Positions 36,798 through 45,914 of a DNA stretch of 64,000 bases are shown here, piece after piece. This DNA comes from Sphingobacteriales bacterium. GTDB taxonomy: Bacteria; Bacteroidota; Bacteroidia; Chitinophagales; Chitinophagaceae. The stretch lies in NCBI GenBank assembly GCA_016192105.1, contig JACPUV010000025.1, positions 62,001-126,000 of the forward strand, in the 5' to 3' direction. The notes beneath the pieces are model-generated. The model was not told the origin of the DNA. It searched no databases and saw only the letters and a list, made by a program, of their open reading frames with translations. The translations under genes and the position numbers were made by a program. Position 1 is the stretch's first letter, and each line of letters opens with the position of its first letter.

Positions 36798-38957
36798 CTA
36801 AAGTCTCACATTCACCCCGATCATAAAATTGATCCCCGCCATCGGGAAATAATAATTCTCCGTGGTCTGCTCTCCCCCGTATATATAGCTGAATGTATAA
36901 CCATTGGGTTCGTATTTTGTATTGAATGCATTGTTCAGCTGCCCGATCATATTCATCTCTTTCAGCCATTTCCATTTGATCGTATGGGTGATCCGCAGGT
37001 CCTCTACAAAGAAAGGGTCCAGGGAGCGGGTTTCGTTGCTGGTATTGTCGAGGTATTGCCGGCTTACATATTTATTGATAAAACTGATAACCGTATTGCC
37101 GAAGGGGCCGAGCTGAATGCTGCTGCTTCCTGTAATGGCGGGGGACAGGGCTATATCCGCGGAAGGGTAGTGGTTTATTTTCTGCCCGCCGTTATCATAG
37201 TCATCGATGTATTCCTCCAGGTTTTTAACCCGGTTCCGGCTGAGGGTAAGACCGGCTGCTGCATTCAGCCATTCACTAATCCGTACAGCACCCTGGAGCT
37301 CAATACCGGCCCGGTAACTGTTGGGTATATTGGTACGCGTATAAGCTCCCACATCATTGATTTTTCCTGTCAGCACCAACTGATCCTTATACAGCATATA
37401 ATACAACGTGGCTCCCCAGCTGTAAATTTTATGGTTGCGTTCCACACCTGCTTCGAAATCGTGTAACCGCTCTGGCCGGGGTTGCTGACCCCGGCCGGCC
37501 TCAAAATCATCCCGGTTGGGTTCTTTATTGGCGACGCTGTAGGAAAAATAGGTTTTCCAGTTATTCTTTTTCCAGGTAATACCGGTCTTGGGGTTGAAGA
37601 AATGCCAGCTGTTATGTATCCCTAATCCCGGGTTATCCCTGAAGCCGCTGAGGTCATACTTTACATAACGGTACTGCAGGTCGTAAAACACAAAGAACCC
37701 CGGGGATAATTCGGTTTGTTGTTTACCGTATATATTAAAATCCGTTTTATGTGCCGCCAGGTGATACCAATTGTCAAGACCGGTGAGCCCGTTGGAAGCC
37801 CATTTCAGTTTTCCATAATGCTTCCCGTCGTACCGGGTTAATCCGCCACCCAGGGTAGCCTGTGTCTGATCCGATTTGTATTGCCCGGAAAAAACAGTTC
37901 CATAAAAATAGTTATCCAGCCAGAGCTGGCGGATAAAGTCGGAGCTGAAAATCGTGTCGTTGCCATTCACCGGGTAAGGGAGCTTGTAACGGGCATAGTT
38001 CTCATCTGCTTTGTATTGTTCATAATAACCCTTACCCCTTGTCAGGAAGCCGGCCGCATTAAAACTGATTTTTTCCCCCGCCTGCCGGTTAAAGAATAGC
38101 TGGTAATGGGTTTGCGTATAATTATCCGTTTCGTTGGAGTAGGGATCACCCGGTTTTTCGGTGCCGGCATAGTTTACGGTGCGATTGCCGGTTCGCAGAT
38201 CGGATTCAGAAATACCATACCAGGCCTGGTAGGTCTTTTCCTTTCCGGAAAAAACATTCAGCCGCAAGGAACTTTTCTTTCCCATCCGGGCGGTGGATAT
38301 AAAAAAGGACCGGAGATCAGATTTTGCCCGGTCGATAAAGCCGTCACTGCTGATGCGGGAGAGACGTATATCGGTGGTAAACCCGTTTACGAGCCCGCTG
38401 CCGTATTTCAGGGTATTTTTCCAGGAATGGAAAGAGCCGGCACTGTTGTTCAGTTCCACATAGGCTTCCTTATTGACTTCATTGGTACTGAAATTCATAC
38501 TGGCGCCAAATGCGCCGGCCCCGTTGGAAGAAGTGCCCACGCCCCGCTGTACCTGGATACTGCCCGTGGAGGAACTGAAATCCGGCAGGTTTACAAAGAA
38601 AAGGCCCTGGCTTTCCGCATCATTATAGGGAATTCCGTTCAGGGTCATATTGATGCGGGTGGCATCTGTGCCGCGGATCCGGATTCCGGTGTACCCGATG
38701 GCATTCCCCGCGTCGGAATTGACCACCACAGAGGGGACCTGGTTCAGCAGGTAGGGGATGTCCTGTCCAAGATTGGAGCCGGTAATCTCCTTTTTGGACA
38801 AATTGGTTTTGGTGAAAGGGGCGTTTTCCCCGGCTCTTACCGCCCTTACCTCCACCGGTGATAACAGGTAGAAACTGTCTTTTGTAACTTCTTTTTGCTG
38901 TGCAGGACTGTACATAGCTGCCATTACCAGGCAGCCGGATAAAATAATCCTCTTCAT
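36798..38957 (-). CDS. TonB-dependent outer-membrane receptor under TPP control (probable thiamine uptake)
   Basis: A 719-residue TonB-dependent receptor with a signal peptide (MKRIILSGCLVMAAMYSPAQ), an N-terminal plug (SPVEVRAVRAGENAPF, GYTGIRIRGTDATRINMTLNGIP) and a C-terminal barrel whose last strand ends GINFMIGVNVRL. It is a stand-alone receptor: no SusD partner and no carboxypeptidase-regulatory N-domain are visible. A TPP riboswitch lies in its 5' leader. TPP-controlled receptors of this kind are known in Bacteroidota and are assigned to thiamine or precursor uptake; specificity here rests on that control. A 12-nt palindrome TTTAACGTTAAA (38968-38979) sits just before the ATG. Confidence 0.93.
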   Translation of the reverse strand: MKRIILSGCLVMAAMYSPAQQKEVTKDSFYLLSPVEVRAVRAGENAPFTKTNLSKKEITGSNLGQDIPYLLNQVPSVVVNSDAGNAIGYTGIRIRGTDATRINMTLNGIPYNDAESQGLFFVNLPDFSSSTGSIQVQRGVGTSSNGAGAFGASMNFSTNEVNKEAYVELNNSAGSFHSWKNTLKYGSGLVNGFTTDIRLSRISSDGFIDRAKSDLRSFFISTARMGKKSSLRLNVFSGKEKTYQAWYGISESDLRTGNRTVNYAGTEKPGDPYSNETDNYTQTHYQLFFNRQAGEKISFNAAGFLTRGKGYYEQYKADENYARYKLPYPVNGNDTIFSSDFIRQLWLDNYFYGTVFSGQYKSDQTQATLGGGLTRYDGKHYGKLKWASNGLTGLDNWYHLAAHKTDFNIYGKQQTELSPGFFVFYDLQYRYVKYDLSGFRDNPGLGIHNSWHFFNPKTGITWKKNNWKTYFSYSVANKEPNRDDFEAGRGQQPRPERLHDFEAGVERNHKIYSWGATLYYMLYKDQLVLTGKINDVGAYTRTNIPNSYRAGIELQGAVRISEWLNAAAGLTLSRNRVKNLEEYIDDYDNGGQKINHYPSADIALSPAITGSSSIQLGPFGNTVISFINKYVSRQYLDNTSNETRSLDPFFVEDLRITHTIKWKWLKEMNMIGQLNNAFNTKYEPNGYTFSYIYGGEQTTENYYFPMAGINFMIGVNVRL

Positions 38958-39016
38958 TTTTTTACAGTTTAACGTTAAAAAATAAGAGGGAAACGCTGTG
39001 GAGAAAGGACCAACTG

Positions 39017-39106
39017 AAACTCCTTCCCTTCGCAGGCATTACCCTGACCAGGTTCTACGGGTATGATCTCAGATCCCGACCTTTGTCGGGAACACCCCGG
39101 GAAACC
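39017..39106 (-). promoter_or_regulatory. TPP riboswitch (THI element)
   Basis: On the minus strand the leader contains the conserved THI blocks in order: CGGGGTG, a 6-bp P3 stem (CCCGAC/GTCGGG), CTGAGA (39072-39067), ATACCCGT, GAACCTG and GTAATGCCTGCGAAGGGAA. This is the thiamine-pyrophosphate aptamer. After it, TTTCCC and a T-rich run (TTATTTTTT, about 38976-38984) may form the expression platform. TPP binding is expected to reduce expression of the receptor. Confidence 0.93.
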
Positions 39107-39185
39107 AGCCTGCTCGTCACGCGTTGTAGCGGCCGGCGAACAGGCATTGAAACTCAGGCCTTTTTGTTAAAGGCGCTTACAGCCG

Positions 39186-39193
39186 CAAAAGTA
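39186..39193 (-). promoter_or_regulatory. -7 element for the riboswitch-receptor transcript
   Basis: The minus strand reads TACTTTTG, matching TAnnTTTG, about 80 nt upstream of the aptamer. It implies a leader of about 220 nt. Confidence 0.5.
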
Positions 39194-39262
39194 CAGAATT
39201 ATTTTTTTAACGGCCTGTAACATTTCTACGCCGTTCTTCGTACTACTTCTAAACCATCTATT

Positions 39263-39982
39263 ATGAAGAAGTTATTCTTATCTGTTTTGCTCCTTGCTGG
39301 CATTGGTACCGGGCTGGGGGCCCAGCAAACGATCAATGACCCCAATGCGGTAAAAAGAGAAGTGAGCGGTTTTCACGGTATTGAAGTGGCTACCGGCATT
39401 GAACTGTACCTGACTGCGGGAAGTACCGAAGAGGTAGCTGTAAGTGCAGCTTCCGAAGAATACCGGGACCGGATCGTTACCAAAGTGGAGAATGGTATCC
39501 TGAAGATCCATTACGATTCCAAACTGGGTGCCATCAACAAAAGAAAGGAAGAAAAGAACCTCAGGGCCTATGTATCGTACAGGACGCTTGAGCAGCTGGG
39601 TGTGAATACCGGTGCGGAAGTAAAAATACAGGGTGTATTAAGGACCGAGGCCCTTGACCTGAAAGCAAATACCGGGGGCCAGGTAAATGGGGAAGTGGAT
39701 ATCAAAGCACTGAAAGTAAGCCAGAACACCGGGTCTAAGATCACTTTATCCGGTAAAGCGGAAAAGCTGGATATTGACGGTGATACCGGCAGCAAATTCA
39801 GGGGGGAGGATATGAATGCCGGTAGTTGTACCATTACGGTGAGTACCGGTGCGATCGTTTCGGTATCTGCGGAGAAAGAGCTGGTGGTGAAAGCAAATAC
39901 CGGCGGGGTTGTCCGGTATAAAGGCGCTGCGTCAATCCGGGAAATCAAAACCAAAACCGGTGGTTCTGTTACAAAAATCTAA
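39263..39982 (+). CDS. Exported head-GIN (DUF2807) protein with NTGG/NTGS repeats
   Basis: A 239-residue protein with a signal peptide (LFLSVLLLAGIGTGLGAQ) and the mature opening NDPNAVKREVSGFHGIEVATG typical of DUF2807. The core is a run of short beta strands punctuated by NTG, DTG, STG and KTG motifs (NTGAEV, NTGGQV, NTGSKI, DTGSKF, STGAIV, NTGGVV, KTGGSV), suggesting a parallel beta-helix-like stack. No catalytic residues are evident. The next gene is a paralogue 24 nt downstream. The family's function is unknown; an envelope or surface role is inferred. Confidence 0.85.
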   Translation: MKKLFLSVLLLAGIGTGLGAQQTINDPNAVKREVSGFHGIEVATGIELYLTAGSTEEVAVSAASEEYRDRIVTKVENGILKIHYDSKLGAINKRKEEKNLRAYVSYRTLEQLGVNTGAEVKIQGVLRTEALDLKANTGGQVNGEVDIKALKVSQNTGSKITLSGKAEKLDIDGDTGSKFRGEDMNAGSCTITVSTGAIVSVSAEKELVVKANTGGVVRYKGAASIREIKTKTGGSVTKI

Positions 39983-40005
39983 GTAGAAAACTGAAATTAA
40001 ATTAT

Positions 40006-40710
40006 ATGAAAAAGTTATCACTGCTTGCAGCCGTTATCCTGGTAAGCCTGGGGCTCCGGGCGCAGATCAATGATCCGAATGCGGAGGTCCGGGAAGCGAA
40101 AGGATTTCATGGGATCCAGGTATCCAGTGCCTTTAATGTGTACCTGACCCAGAGCAATGAAGAAGCCGTGGCGGTTAGTGCGGCAAAGACAAAGGATCGT
40201 GAGATGATCTCCGTTGAAGTAAAGGATGGTATTTTGTATATCGGGTTAAACAAAGACTGGAAATGGAACAGCGGGAACAAGAAACTGCGGGCTTATATTT
40301 CTTTCCGGCAGATCGACCAGCTGCATATCAGTGGGGCCTGCGATGTATTTATCTCCGGTACACTGAAGGCGGATCTGCTCAAAGTGGTACAGTCCGGCGC
40401 CAGTGACCTGCACGGGAGGATGGATGTCGGGAAATTGCAGGTGGAACTCAGCGGAGCCAGCGATATGAATATAACTGGGACGGCTATCCGGCTTTATGTA
40501 GCCGCCAGCGGGGCCAGTGATTTCAAAGGATTTGAACTGACCACTGAGACCTGTGAGGCGAAAGCCAGCGGGGCCAGTGATATCCGGGTTACGGTCAATA
40601 AAGAATTATCGGCCGAAGCTACCGGGGCCAGTGATGTGAAGTACAGGGGGGATTGTACGATCCGGGAAATGAAGAGCAGTGGTGCCGGCAGTGTAACGAA
40701 AGGAAAATAA
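40006..40710 (+). CDS. Exported head-GIN (DUF2807) protein with SGASD repeats
   Basis: A 234-residue paralogue of the upstream gene, with the same signal-peptide pattern and the opening NDPNAEVREAKGFHGIQVSSA. Here the strand punctuation is (S/T)GASD, repeated about every 20 residues (SGASDLHG, SGASDMNI, SGASDFKG, SGASDIRV, TGASDVKY), where the neighbour has xTGG or xTGS. The pair therefore arose by duplication and then homogenised its turns separately. Cotranscribed with the upstream gene; a terminator follows. Confidence 0.85.
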   Translation: MKKLSLLAAVILVSLGLRAQINDPNAEVREAKGFHGIQVSSAFNVYLTQSNEEAVAVSAAKTKDREMISVEVKDGILYIGLNKDWKWNSGNKKLRAYISFRQIDQLHISGACDVFISGTLKADLLKVVQSGASDLHGRMDVGKLQVELSGASDMNITGTAIRLYVAASGASDFKGFELTTETCEAKASGASDIRVTVNKELSAEATGASDVKYRGDCTIREMKSSGAGSVTKGK

Positions 40711-40734
40711 GTTCGCAAATAAGTACAGCCATGG

Positions 40735-40764
40735 AAAACGCCCTGATTATTTAGGGCGTTTTTT
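40735..40764 (+). terminator. Intrinsic terminator of the head-GIN pair
   Basis: AAAACGCCCT (40735-40744) pairs perfectly with AGGGCGTTTT (40753-40762). The T tail runs directly into the -33 element of the tRNA promoter. Confidence 0.9.
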
Positions 40765-40765
40765 C

Positions 40766-40797
40766 TTTGGTGGGTAACCCGGATATCTGTACCTTTG
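40766..40797 (+). promoter_or_regulatory. Full promoter of the initiator tRNA gene
   Basis: TTTG (40766-40769), a 20-nt spacer and TACCTTTG (40790-40797) match the Bacteroidota consensus. The predicted start of transcription is a few nucleotides before the tRNA. Confidence 0.88.
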
Positions 40798-40808
40798 CCG
40801 TCCAACAT

Positions 40809-40880
<72 letters not shown>

Positions 40881-40882
40881 CA

Positions 40883-40912
40883 AAGGCTCCACCCAGGTGG
40901 GGCCTTATTTTA
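40883..40912 (+). terminator. Intrinsic terminator of the initiator tRNA
   Basis: AAGGCTCCAC (40883-40892) pairs with GTGGGGCCTT (40897-40906; one T-G pair) around CCAG, and ATTTT follows. Confidence 0.82.
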
Positions 40913-40950
40913 AACCTTATTTGTTAACCTTACCTGTTTAAACTTTTTTT

Positions 40951-41376
40951 ATGAAGAAATTATTCGCCGTATCCCTGATTTTTTTTGCATTTGCTTCCTG
41001 TAAAAAGGACAAAAACGAAACCTGTACGCTAAGCCAGACTTCTCTTGCGGGAAGTTACAAAATGACAGCCATCAAGTACAAGTCCAGTGCGGCATCTCCC
41101 GAGCAGGATTTTTTCAATGACACATTTATTGAGGCCTGTGACCGGGATAATGTCATAACTTTTGCTGCCGCAGGGACATATACCATCACCGATGCCGGAA
41201 CGGTTTGTACCCCGGATTCAAACGACAGCGGTGTATGGACACTTGCCGGAACAACCATTAGCGTGGATGGTGATCCTGGAACCGTTGAAAGTTTCACTTG
41301 TAATTCATTTAAGGCAAAAACAACAGATATTTTCGTTGCAGGGGATGCTTTGGTGATTACCTATACCCGTCAGTAA
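40951..41376 (+). CDS. Small lipocalin-like lipoprotein
   Basis: A 141-residue lipoprotein (LFAVSLIFFAFASC; Cys at about residue 17, then KKDKNETC). The mature part has the beta-strand pattern of Bacteroidota lipocalin-like proteins: LAGSYKMTAIKYKS, NVITFAAAGTYTITDAG, SGVWTLAGTTISVDGD and DALVITYTRQ. Four further cysteines (about 24, 63, 88 and 111) could form two disulfides. Ligand unknown. A terminator follows. Confidence 0.78.
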   Translation: MKKLFAVSLIFFAFASCKKDKNETCTLSQTSLAGSYKMTAIKYKSSAASPEQDFFNDTFIEACDRDNVITFAAAGTYTITDAGTVCTPDSNDSGVWTLAGTTISVDGDPGTVESFTCNSFKAKTTDIFVAGDALVITYTRQ

Positions 41377-41398
41377 TATTCAATCAGACAATATTAAT

Positions 41399-41422
41399 AA
41401 CCGGGCCCGGCCCGGTTTTTTT
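41399..41422 (+). terminator. Intrinsic terminator before era
   Basis: AACCGGG (41399-41405) and CCCGGTT (41411-41417) around CCCGG, followed by a run of T. Confidence 0.82.
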
Positions 41423-41441
41423 ATGCAATTTTGCAGGTAAG

Positions 41442-42308
41442 ATGAAAGTTGGCTTTGTAAATATTTTTGGCCGGCCCAATGCCGGGAAGAGTACGCTCCT
41501 GAATGCCCTCATGGGCGAGAAGCTGGCGATTGTGTCTCCCAAAGTGCAGACCACGCGTCACCGGATCAAGGCTATCCTGACGGATAAGAACTACCAGGTC
41601 ATCATTTCTGATACGCCGGGTATCATCGAGCCCCGCTATAAACTGCATGAAAAAATGATGCTGGCGGTCAAAAGCGCCCTGGAGGATGCGGATGTGGCCC
41701 TGCTGCTGGTGGATGTGAATGAGAACTGGGAAGAATGTCATACAATCTTTTCGGCCCTGAAACTGAACGTACCGGCGATCATCGTGATCAATAAAATCGA
41801 CCTGGCCGCCCCGGAAAAGATAAAAGAAGCGGTAGCGTATTTTGAAAAGCAGCCGTATTGCAAAAGCACGCTGACCATTTCCGCGTCCAGCGGGATCAAT
41901 ATCCGGAAATTTTTACAGCCGGTACTGGCGCTGCTGCCGGAGGGAGAACCCTATTACTCCGGAGATGATATCAGTGACCTGCCCACAAAGTTCTTTGTGA
42001 GTGAACTGATCCGTGAAAAAATCTATGAATTATCACAGGATGAAATTCCCTACCATACCGCCGTCCTGGTCCGGGAATTTAAGGAGAAAACCACCCTGGT
42101 GAAGATCGTGGCCGATATCATCGTTCACCGGGAAACCCAGAAAGTGATCCTGATCGGGGAGAAAGGCAGCATGATCAAAAAGATCGGGACGGCAGCGAGA
42201 AAGGATATTGAGGATTTTCTACAACAAAAGGTATTCCTCGAATTATTTGTAAAGGTAAAACCGAAGTGGAGAGAGAGTGATTTGCAGTTGAAGGAATATG
42301 GTTATTAA
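41442..42308 (+). CDS. era: GTPase Era
   Basis: Ribosome-assembly GTPase that binds the 3' end of 16S rRNA; 288 residues. G1 is GRPNAGKST, G3 is DTPGI, G4 is NKID, and the C-terminal KH domain contains the GEKGSMIKKIGTAARKDIE loop. The CDS ends 2 nt before a short GGGAGTC tandem and 64 nt before der, so two assembly GTPases are adjacent and probably share a transcript. Confidence 0.97.
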   Translation: MKVGFVNIFGRPNAGKSTLLNALMGEKLAIVSPKVQTTRHRIKAILTDKNYQVIISDTPGIIEPRYKLHEKMMLAVKSALEDADVALLLVDVNENWEECHTIFSALKLNVPAIIVINKIDLAAPEKIKEAVAYFEKQPYCKSTLTISASSGINIRKFLQPVLALLPEGEPYYSGDDISDLPTKFFVSELIREKIYELSQDEIPYHTAVLVREFKEKTTLVKIVADIIVHRETQKVILIGEKGSMIKKIGTAARKDIEDFLQQKVFLELFVKVKPKWRESDLQLKEYGY

Positions 42309-42310
42309 TC

Positions 42311-42331
42311 GGGAGTCGGGAGTCGGGGCTT
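42311..42331 (+). repeat. Heptad tandem GGGAGTC between era and der
   Basis: GGGAGTC occurs twice in tandem (42311-42324) and is followed by the related unit GGGGCTT. The period is 7 nt, as in the other short arrays of the window. Confidence 0.5.
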
Positions 42332-42372
42332 ATTTATTCGTGGTTTGTTTTAATTTAATTTTTTTATTTATC

Positions 42373-43686
42373 ATGTCATTTACAGTAGCAATCGTAGGTC
42401 GCCCGAATGTCGGGAAAAGCACTTTGTTTAACCGATTACTGGAACAACGCAAAGCCATTGTGGACGATATCAGCGGGGTGACGCGTGACCGCCAGTACGG
42501 GGTGACCGACTGGAACGGAAAGACCTTTAACGTAATTGACACCGGTGGATTTGTGCAGGGCAGTGAAGATGTATTTGAAAGAGAAATCGCCAAGCAGGTG
42601 CTGGTGGCCCTGGAAGAAGCCAATGCCATTATATTTATGGTGGATGCGCAGACCGGCCTGACGGACCTGGATGATTCGATGGCCCAGCTACTGCGCAGGA
42701 GTACAAAGCCGGTTTTTCTTACGGTGAATAAAGTGGATAATAATGACCGCCTGCTGGAAGCCTCTGAATTTTACAGCCTGGGCTTTGACCGCATCTTCTT
42801 TATTGCGGCCGCCAGCGGAAGTGGTACCGGTGAACTGCTGGATGATATTTCGGCGCTTATTTCAGAAGATGCTTCCGCCGCGACAAAGGAAATAGCCGCC
42901 CTTCCCAAATTTGCCATTATCGGCCAGCCGAATACCGGGAAATCTTCATTACTGAATGCCCTGGTGGGCGAGGAGCGTACCATTGTCAGTGATATTGCGG
43001 GCACCACCCGGGATACCATCCACACACACTATAACCTGTTCCAGAAAGAATTTGTCCTGATCGATACTGCCGGGATCCGCCGGAAGGCCAAAGTACACGA
43101 GGACCTGGAGTTTTATTCCGTGATCCGGGCGATCAAAGCCCTCGATGAGTCCGATGTCTGTTTGCTGCTGCTGGACGCGGAGAAGGGGATCACTGCGCAG
43201 GACCTGAATATTTTCAGCCTTGCCGCCAAGAAAGGAAAAGGGGTGGTGGTACTCGTGAACAAGTGGGACCTGGTACAGAAAGAAACCAATACCGCAAAAG
43301 AGTACGAGGCGGAATTAAAGAAACGATTTGCCCCGTTCAGTGATGTACCTGTCTTGTTTATTTCGGCTAAGGAAAAAACCCGGATATTCAAGGCAATTGA
43401 AGTGGCCCTGCAGGTGTATGAGAACCGCCAGCGAAAGATCTCCACTTCTTCCTTAAATGATATTATGCTGAAAGCGATCCAGGCCTACCATCCGCCGGTG
43501 GTGAGAGGAAATCCCATCAAGATCAAATTCATTACGCAGTTACCGACCGCGACACCTTCTTTTGCTTTTTTCTGCAATTTCCCGGATGACATCAAACAAC
43601 CCTATAAGAATTACCTGGAGAACAAGTTGCGGGAAAACTTTGAACTAACCGGGGTGCCGGTCCGGATCTTCTTCCGGAAAAAATAA
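42373..43686 (+). CDS. der: GTPase Der (EngA)
   Basis: 50S-assembly GTPase with two tandem G domains and a KH-like C-terminus; 437 residues from ATG 42373. The frame is open upstream to 42298, but the extra 25 residues run over the heptad repeat and are not family-like. The first G domain has GRPNVGKSTLFNR and DTGGF, the second GQPNTGKSSLLNA, DTAGI and NKWD. The C-terminal region contains FFCNFPDDIKQPYKNYLENK. It is convergent with the DUF4954 gene, 4 nt away. Confidence 0.97.
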   Translation: MSFTVAIVGRPNVGKSTLFNRLLEQRKAIVDDISGVTRDRQYGVTDWNGKTFNVIDTGGFVQGSEDVFEREIAKQVLVALEEANAIIFMVDAQTGLTDLDDSMAQLLRRSTKPVFLTVNKVDNNDRLLEASEFYSLGFDRIFFIAAASGSGTGELLDDISALISEDASAATKEIAALPKFAIIGQPNTGKSSLLNALVGEERTIVSDIAGTTRDTIHTHYNLFQKEFVLIDTAGIRRKAKVHEDLEFYSVIRAIKALDESDVCLLLLDAEKGITAQDLNIFSLAAKKGKGVVVLVNKWDLVQKETNTAKEYEAELKKRFAPFSDVPVLFISAKEKTRIFKAIEVALQVYENRQRKISTSSLNDIMLKAIQAYHPPVVRGNPIKIKFITQLPTATPSFAFFCNFPDDIKQPYKNYLENKLRENFELTGVPVRIFFRKK

Positions 43687-43690
43687 GGAG

Positions 43691-45898
43691 CTATCCCGCC
43701 ATTCGTTGCAGTACGGCTTGTACGCGGGCCCGGTAATTGTTGAATGCTTCCTGTTGTTGCAGGATAAACGGGTTATCCTGGAGTTTACCGATGACCTTAT
43801 CCATTTCTTCCTGTGTATCATATACCATTTTGCGAAAGGGGTTCTGGTAATCCTTGGCGCGGGATTCATGAATGCCCCGGGTAATCCATTCACGGGTATG
43901 GATGCTTTGTTCCAGCAGCCGGGTAAAAATTTTACGTGTGAATTTTCCCCTGGACAACTGCTGTACTTCAAGCAATGCGGCAAATGCCTGCTGTAGTTTT
44001 TTAGCCGGGTAGGCTGCGCTCTCCTTTTGATAAAAAGCATGTACCCCTTCCCAGTCGCTGATCTTCCCGCTGCGGATAGCGCGGACCAGGGACTGGACAG
44101 CCGGTTCGGGGATCAATTGTCCGCCGATATTTTTCCAGCCGGTTCTTACCGGTTCCTTTGGCAGGCGGCTGAGCAGTTTGCTCCAGTTCTCCACCGGGCC
44201 GGATTCAATAAACCGGATCAATTGGGTGATTCCATAATAGCTGATCAGTTCCTTGAATAAGCGGTAGGCTTCCGGGACTTTAATCAGCTGTGTTTTCCGG
44301 CTACTGTTTTCAAAACCTTCCGCTAAAATTTCTATCCCGGCCAGGGCTTCCGGGGTGTTTTCCAGCAGCCATTCCCCTTTTTTCAGGAGGTCCTTATCCG
44401 CCACCGGTTTACCCGTTTTACGGGACCAGGCTTTTGCTGCGTATTTTTTAAACAGGAGGAGGCTGTCAAACATTTCGTTCACGCTGTCCGGGGCCAGGAA
44501 GTCGTACTCGATCACCTGGGTTTTATCCAGCCGTTTGTCGCGACTGATATATTTACCCGCATTGCGGGCCAGGGCATACATATTGTGCATGAACCAATAG
44601 CCCGGCATGATCACCAGTTTATCTTTGCTCACTTCATTGCTGATGAGCGAAAAGGGGATCGGTATATTCATTTCTGCCGGGAAGTCGCCTTTGGCAATTA
44701 ATGTGAAGGAAGCGAATTTAGAATTGTGTTTCAGGCTGACACAGAGTCCGGGCCAGAAACCCCGGCCTGCGATGATCTCCCCGTCGGCTCCTCTCGAATT
44801 GTGATTGGATCCGATCGTGGCTCCTGCTGCCATATTACTTTGTCCCAGCACCGTAGCCGCACAGAGGAATGAATTGTTGTGGTGCTGTTCGTGGGCAGGG
44901 AAGATCAGGGAATTCAGCACTTCGCAACAGGAGATGGTGGAATTATCGCCCAGGTAGGAGTTGATCAGCCGGGCCCCGTATTTCAGTTGCGAATTGCTGC
45001 CCATCATAAAACGGACCGCTTTCACACCGTAGAAGATCCGACAGCCAAAGCCGACAATGCCGTTCACCAGTTCACAACCTTCGCCGATCTGCGATTTGGC
45101 TTCGGGGGAAGAATTGACCGTGATGTTCTTGATCTTGTTGGCGCCTTTGAGGTAGGCATCCGTACCGATCCAGGCATCCTTGATGATCTTGCAGTTCTTG
45201 ATCACGGTGCGGTCGCCTATTTTTCCGTAATAGCCCCGTTTGGTATCAAATTTTTTGTCGGTAAACTCTTTGAATTTCTGCAGCAGCTTTTCATCGTTCC
45301 TGTATTTGGACCAGAGCCAGGCATCGCCGGTCTGCATTTCATTGAAGGGAAGCACACTGCGGCCTGCATTTTCATTACAGATCTCCATCCAAATCCGGAC
45401 CGATTCCTTTTCACCTTCTTTCAGCACCCCGTTCCCGAATTTGGAATGGTCCGTGGTGGCCAGTTCGTTAATATTGACCAGCATGACGTCATTCCCAATG
45501 ATATAATGGCTCATAAAGTTCACATTATCGATCACCACATTGTCCCCGATATCACAGCTGATAATGGTGCTGTTGTACAGCCCCACCGGCATATGCAGGT
45601 TGTTGAACTCATGAAAATACGGTTCCAGTTTGCCGATGCGGACCAGCCCGAAAAAAGAACAGCGTTTAACCAGGGTGGGGTCAAACGCGTCGGACACCAG
45701 TACCTTGTTCCAGTTATCGGAACTGTTGTCATTTTTTTCGAGGAGTTTTATTTCTACCTGGGTCAGTTTCCGGTAGCGGATACCACTGCGGTTCTGGATA
45801 TTGCGCAGGTAATATTCATTCTTCCCTTTGGGAATAAATTCTTTCGCGATAAATCCGTACCCGAGGGAGGAGATCGCTTTTTTGGTAATAATGTTCAT
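43691..45898 (-). CDS. DUF4954-like protein with left-handed beta-helix
   Basis: A 735-residue cytosolic protein. Residues about 75-400 show the hexapeptide periodicity of a left-handed parallel beta-helix (short runs such as VVIDNVNF, AWIGTDAYLKGANKIKN, STISCCEVLNSLIFP, AAGATIGSNHNSRGADGE), the fold of many acyl- and nucleotidyltransferases. The C-terminal 300 residues are helical. It matches the large DUF4954 family of Bacteroidota, whose activity is unknown. It starts 17 nt after glmS on the same strand, so the two are an operon. That linkage and the fold suggest amino-sugar metabolism (inference). Confidence 0.8.
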   Translation of the reverse strand: MNIITKKAISSLGYGFIAKEFIPKGKNEYYLRNIQNRSGIRYRKLTQVEIKLLEKNDNSSDNWNKVLVSDAFDPTLVKRCSFFGLVRIGKLEPYFHEFNNLHMPVGLYNSTIISCDIGDNVVIDNVNFMSHYIIGNDVMLVNINELATTDHSKFGNGVLKEGEKESVRIWMEICNENAGRSVLPFNEMQTGDAWLWSKYRNDEKLLQKFKEFTDKKFDTKRGYYGKIGDRTVIKNCKIIKDAWIGTDAYLKGANKIKNITVNSSPEAKSQIGEGCELVNGIVGFGCRIFYGVKAVRFMMGSNSQLKYGARLINSYLGDNSTISCCEVLNSLIFPAHEQHHNNSFLCAATVLGQSNMAAGATIGSNHNSRGADGEIIAGRGFWPGLCVSLKHNSKFASFTLIAKGDFPAEMNIPIPFSLISNEVSKDKLVIMPGYWFMHNMYALARNAGKYISRDKRLDKTQVIEYDFLAPDSVNEMFDSLLLFKKYAAKAWSRKTGKPVADKDLLKKGEWLLENTPEALAGIEILAEGFENSSRKTQLIKVPEAYRLFKELISYYGITQLIRFIESGPVENWSKLLSRLPKEPVRTGWKNIGGQLIPEPAVQSLVRAIRSGKISDWEGVHAFYQKESAAYPAKKLQQAFAALLEVQQLSRGKFTRKIFTRLLEQSIHTREWITRGIHESRAKDYQNPFRKMVYDTQEEMDKVIGKLQDNPFILQQQEAFNNYRARVQAVLQRMAG

Positions 45899-45914
45899 GC
45901 TTGATTATAGCGCT

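Noticed and set aside
44879..45904. A 341-codon open frame on the + strand
   Set aside because: Antisense to the DUF4954 gene, with no recognisable fold; the composition mirrors the coding strand.
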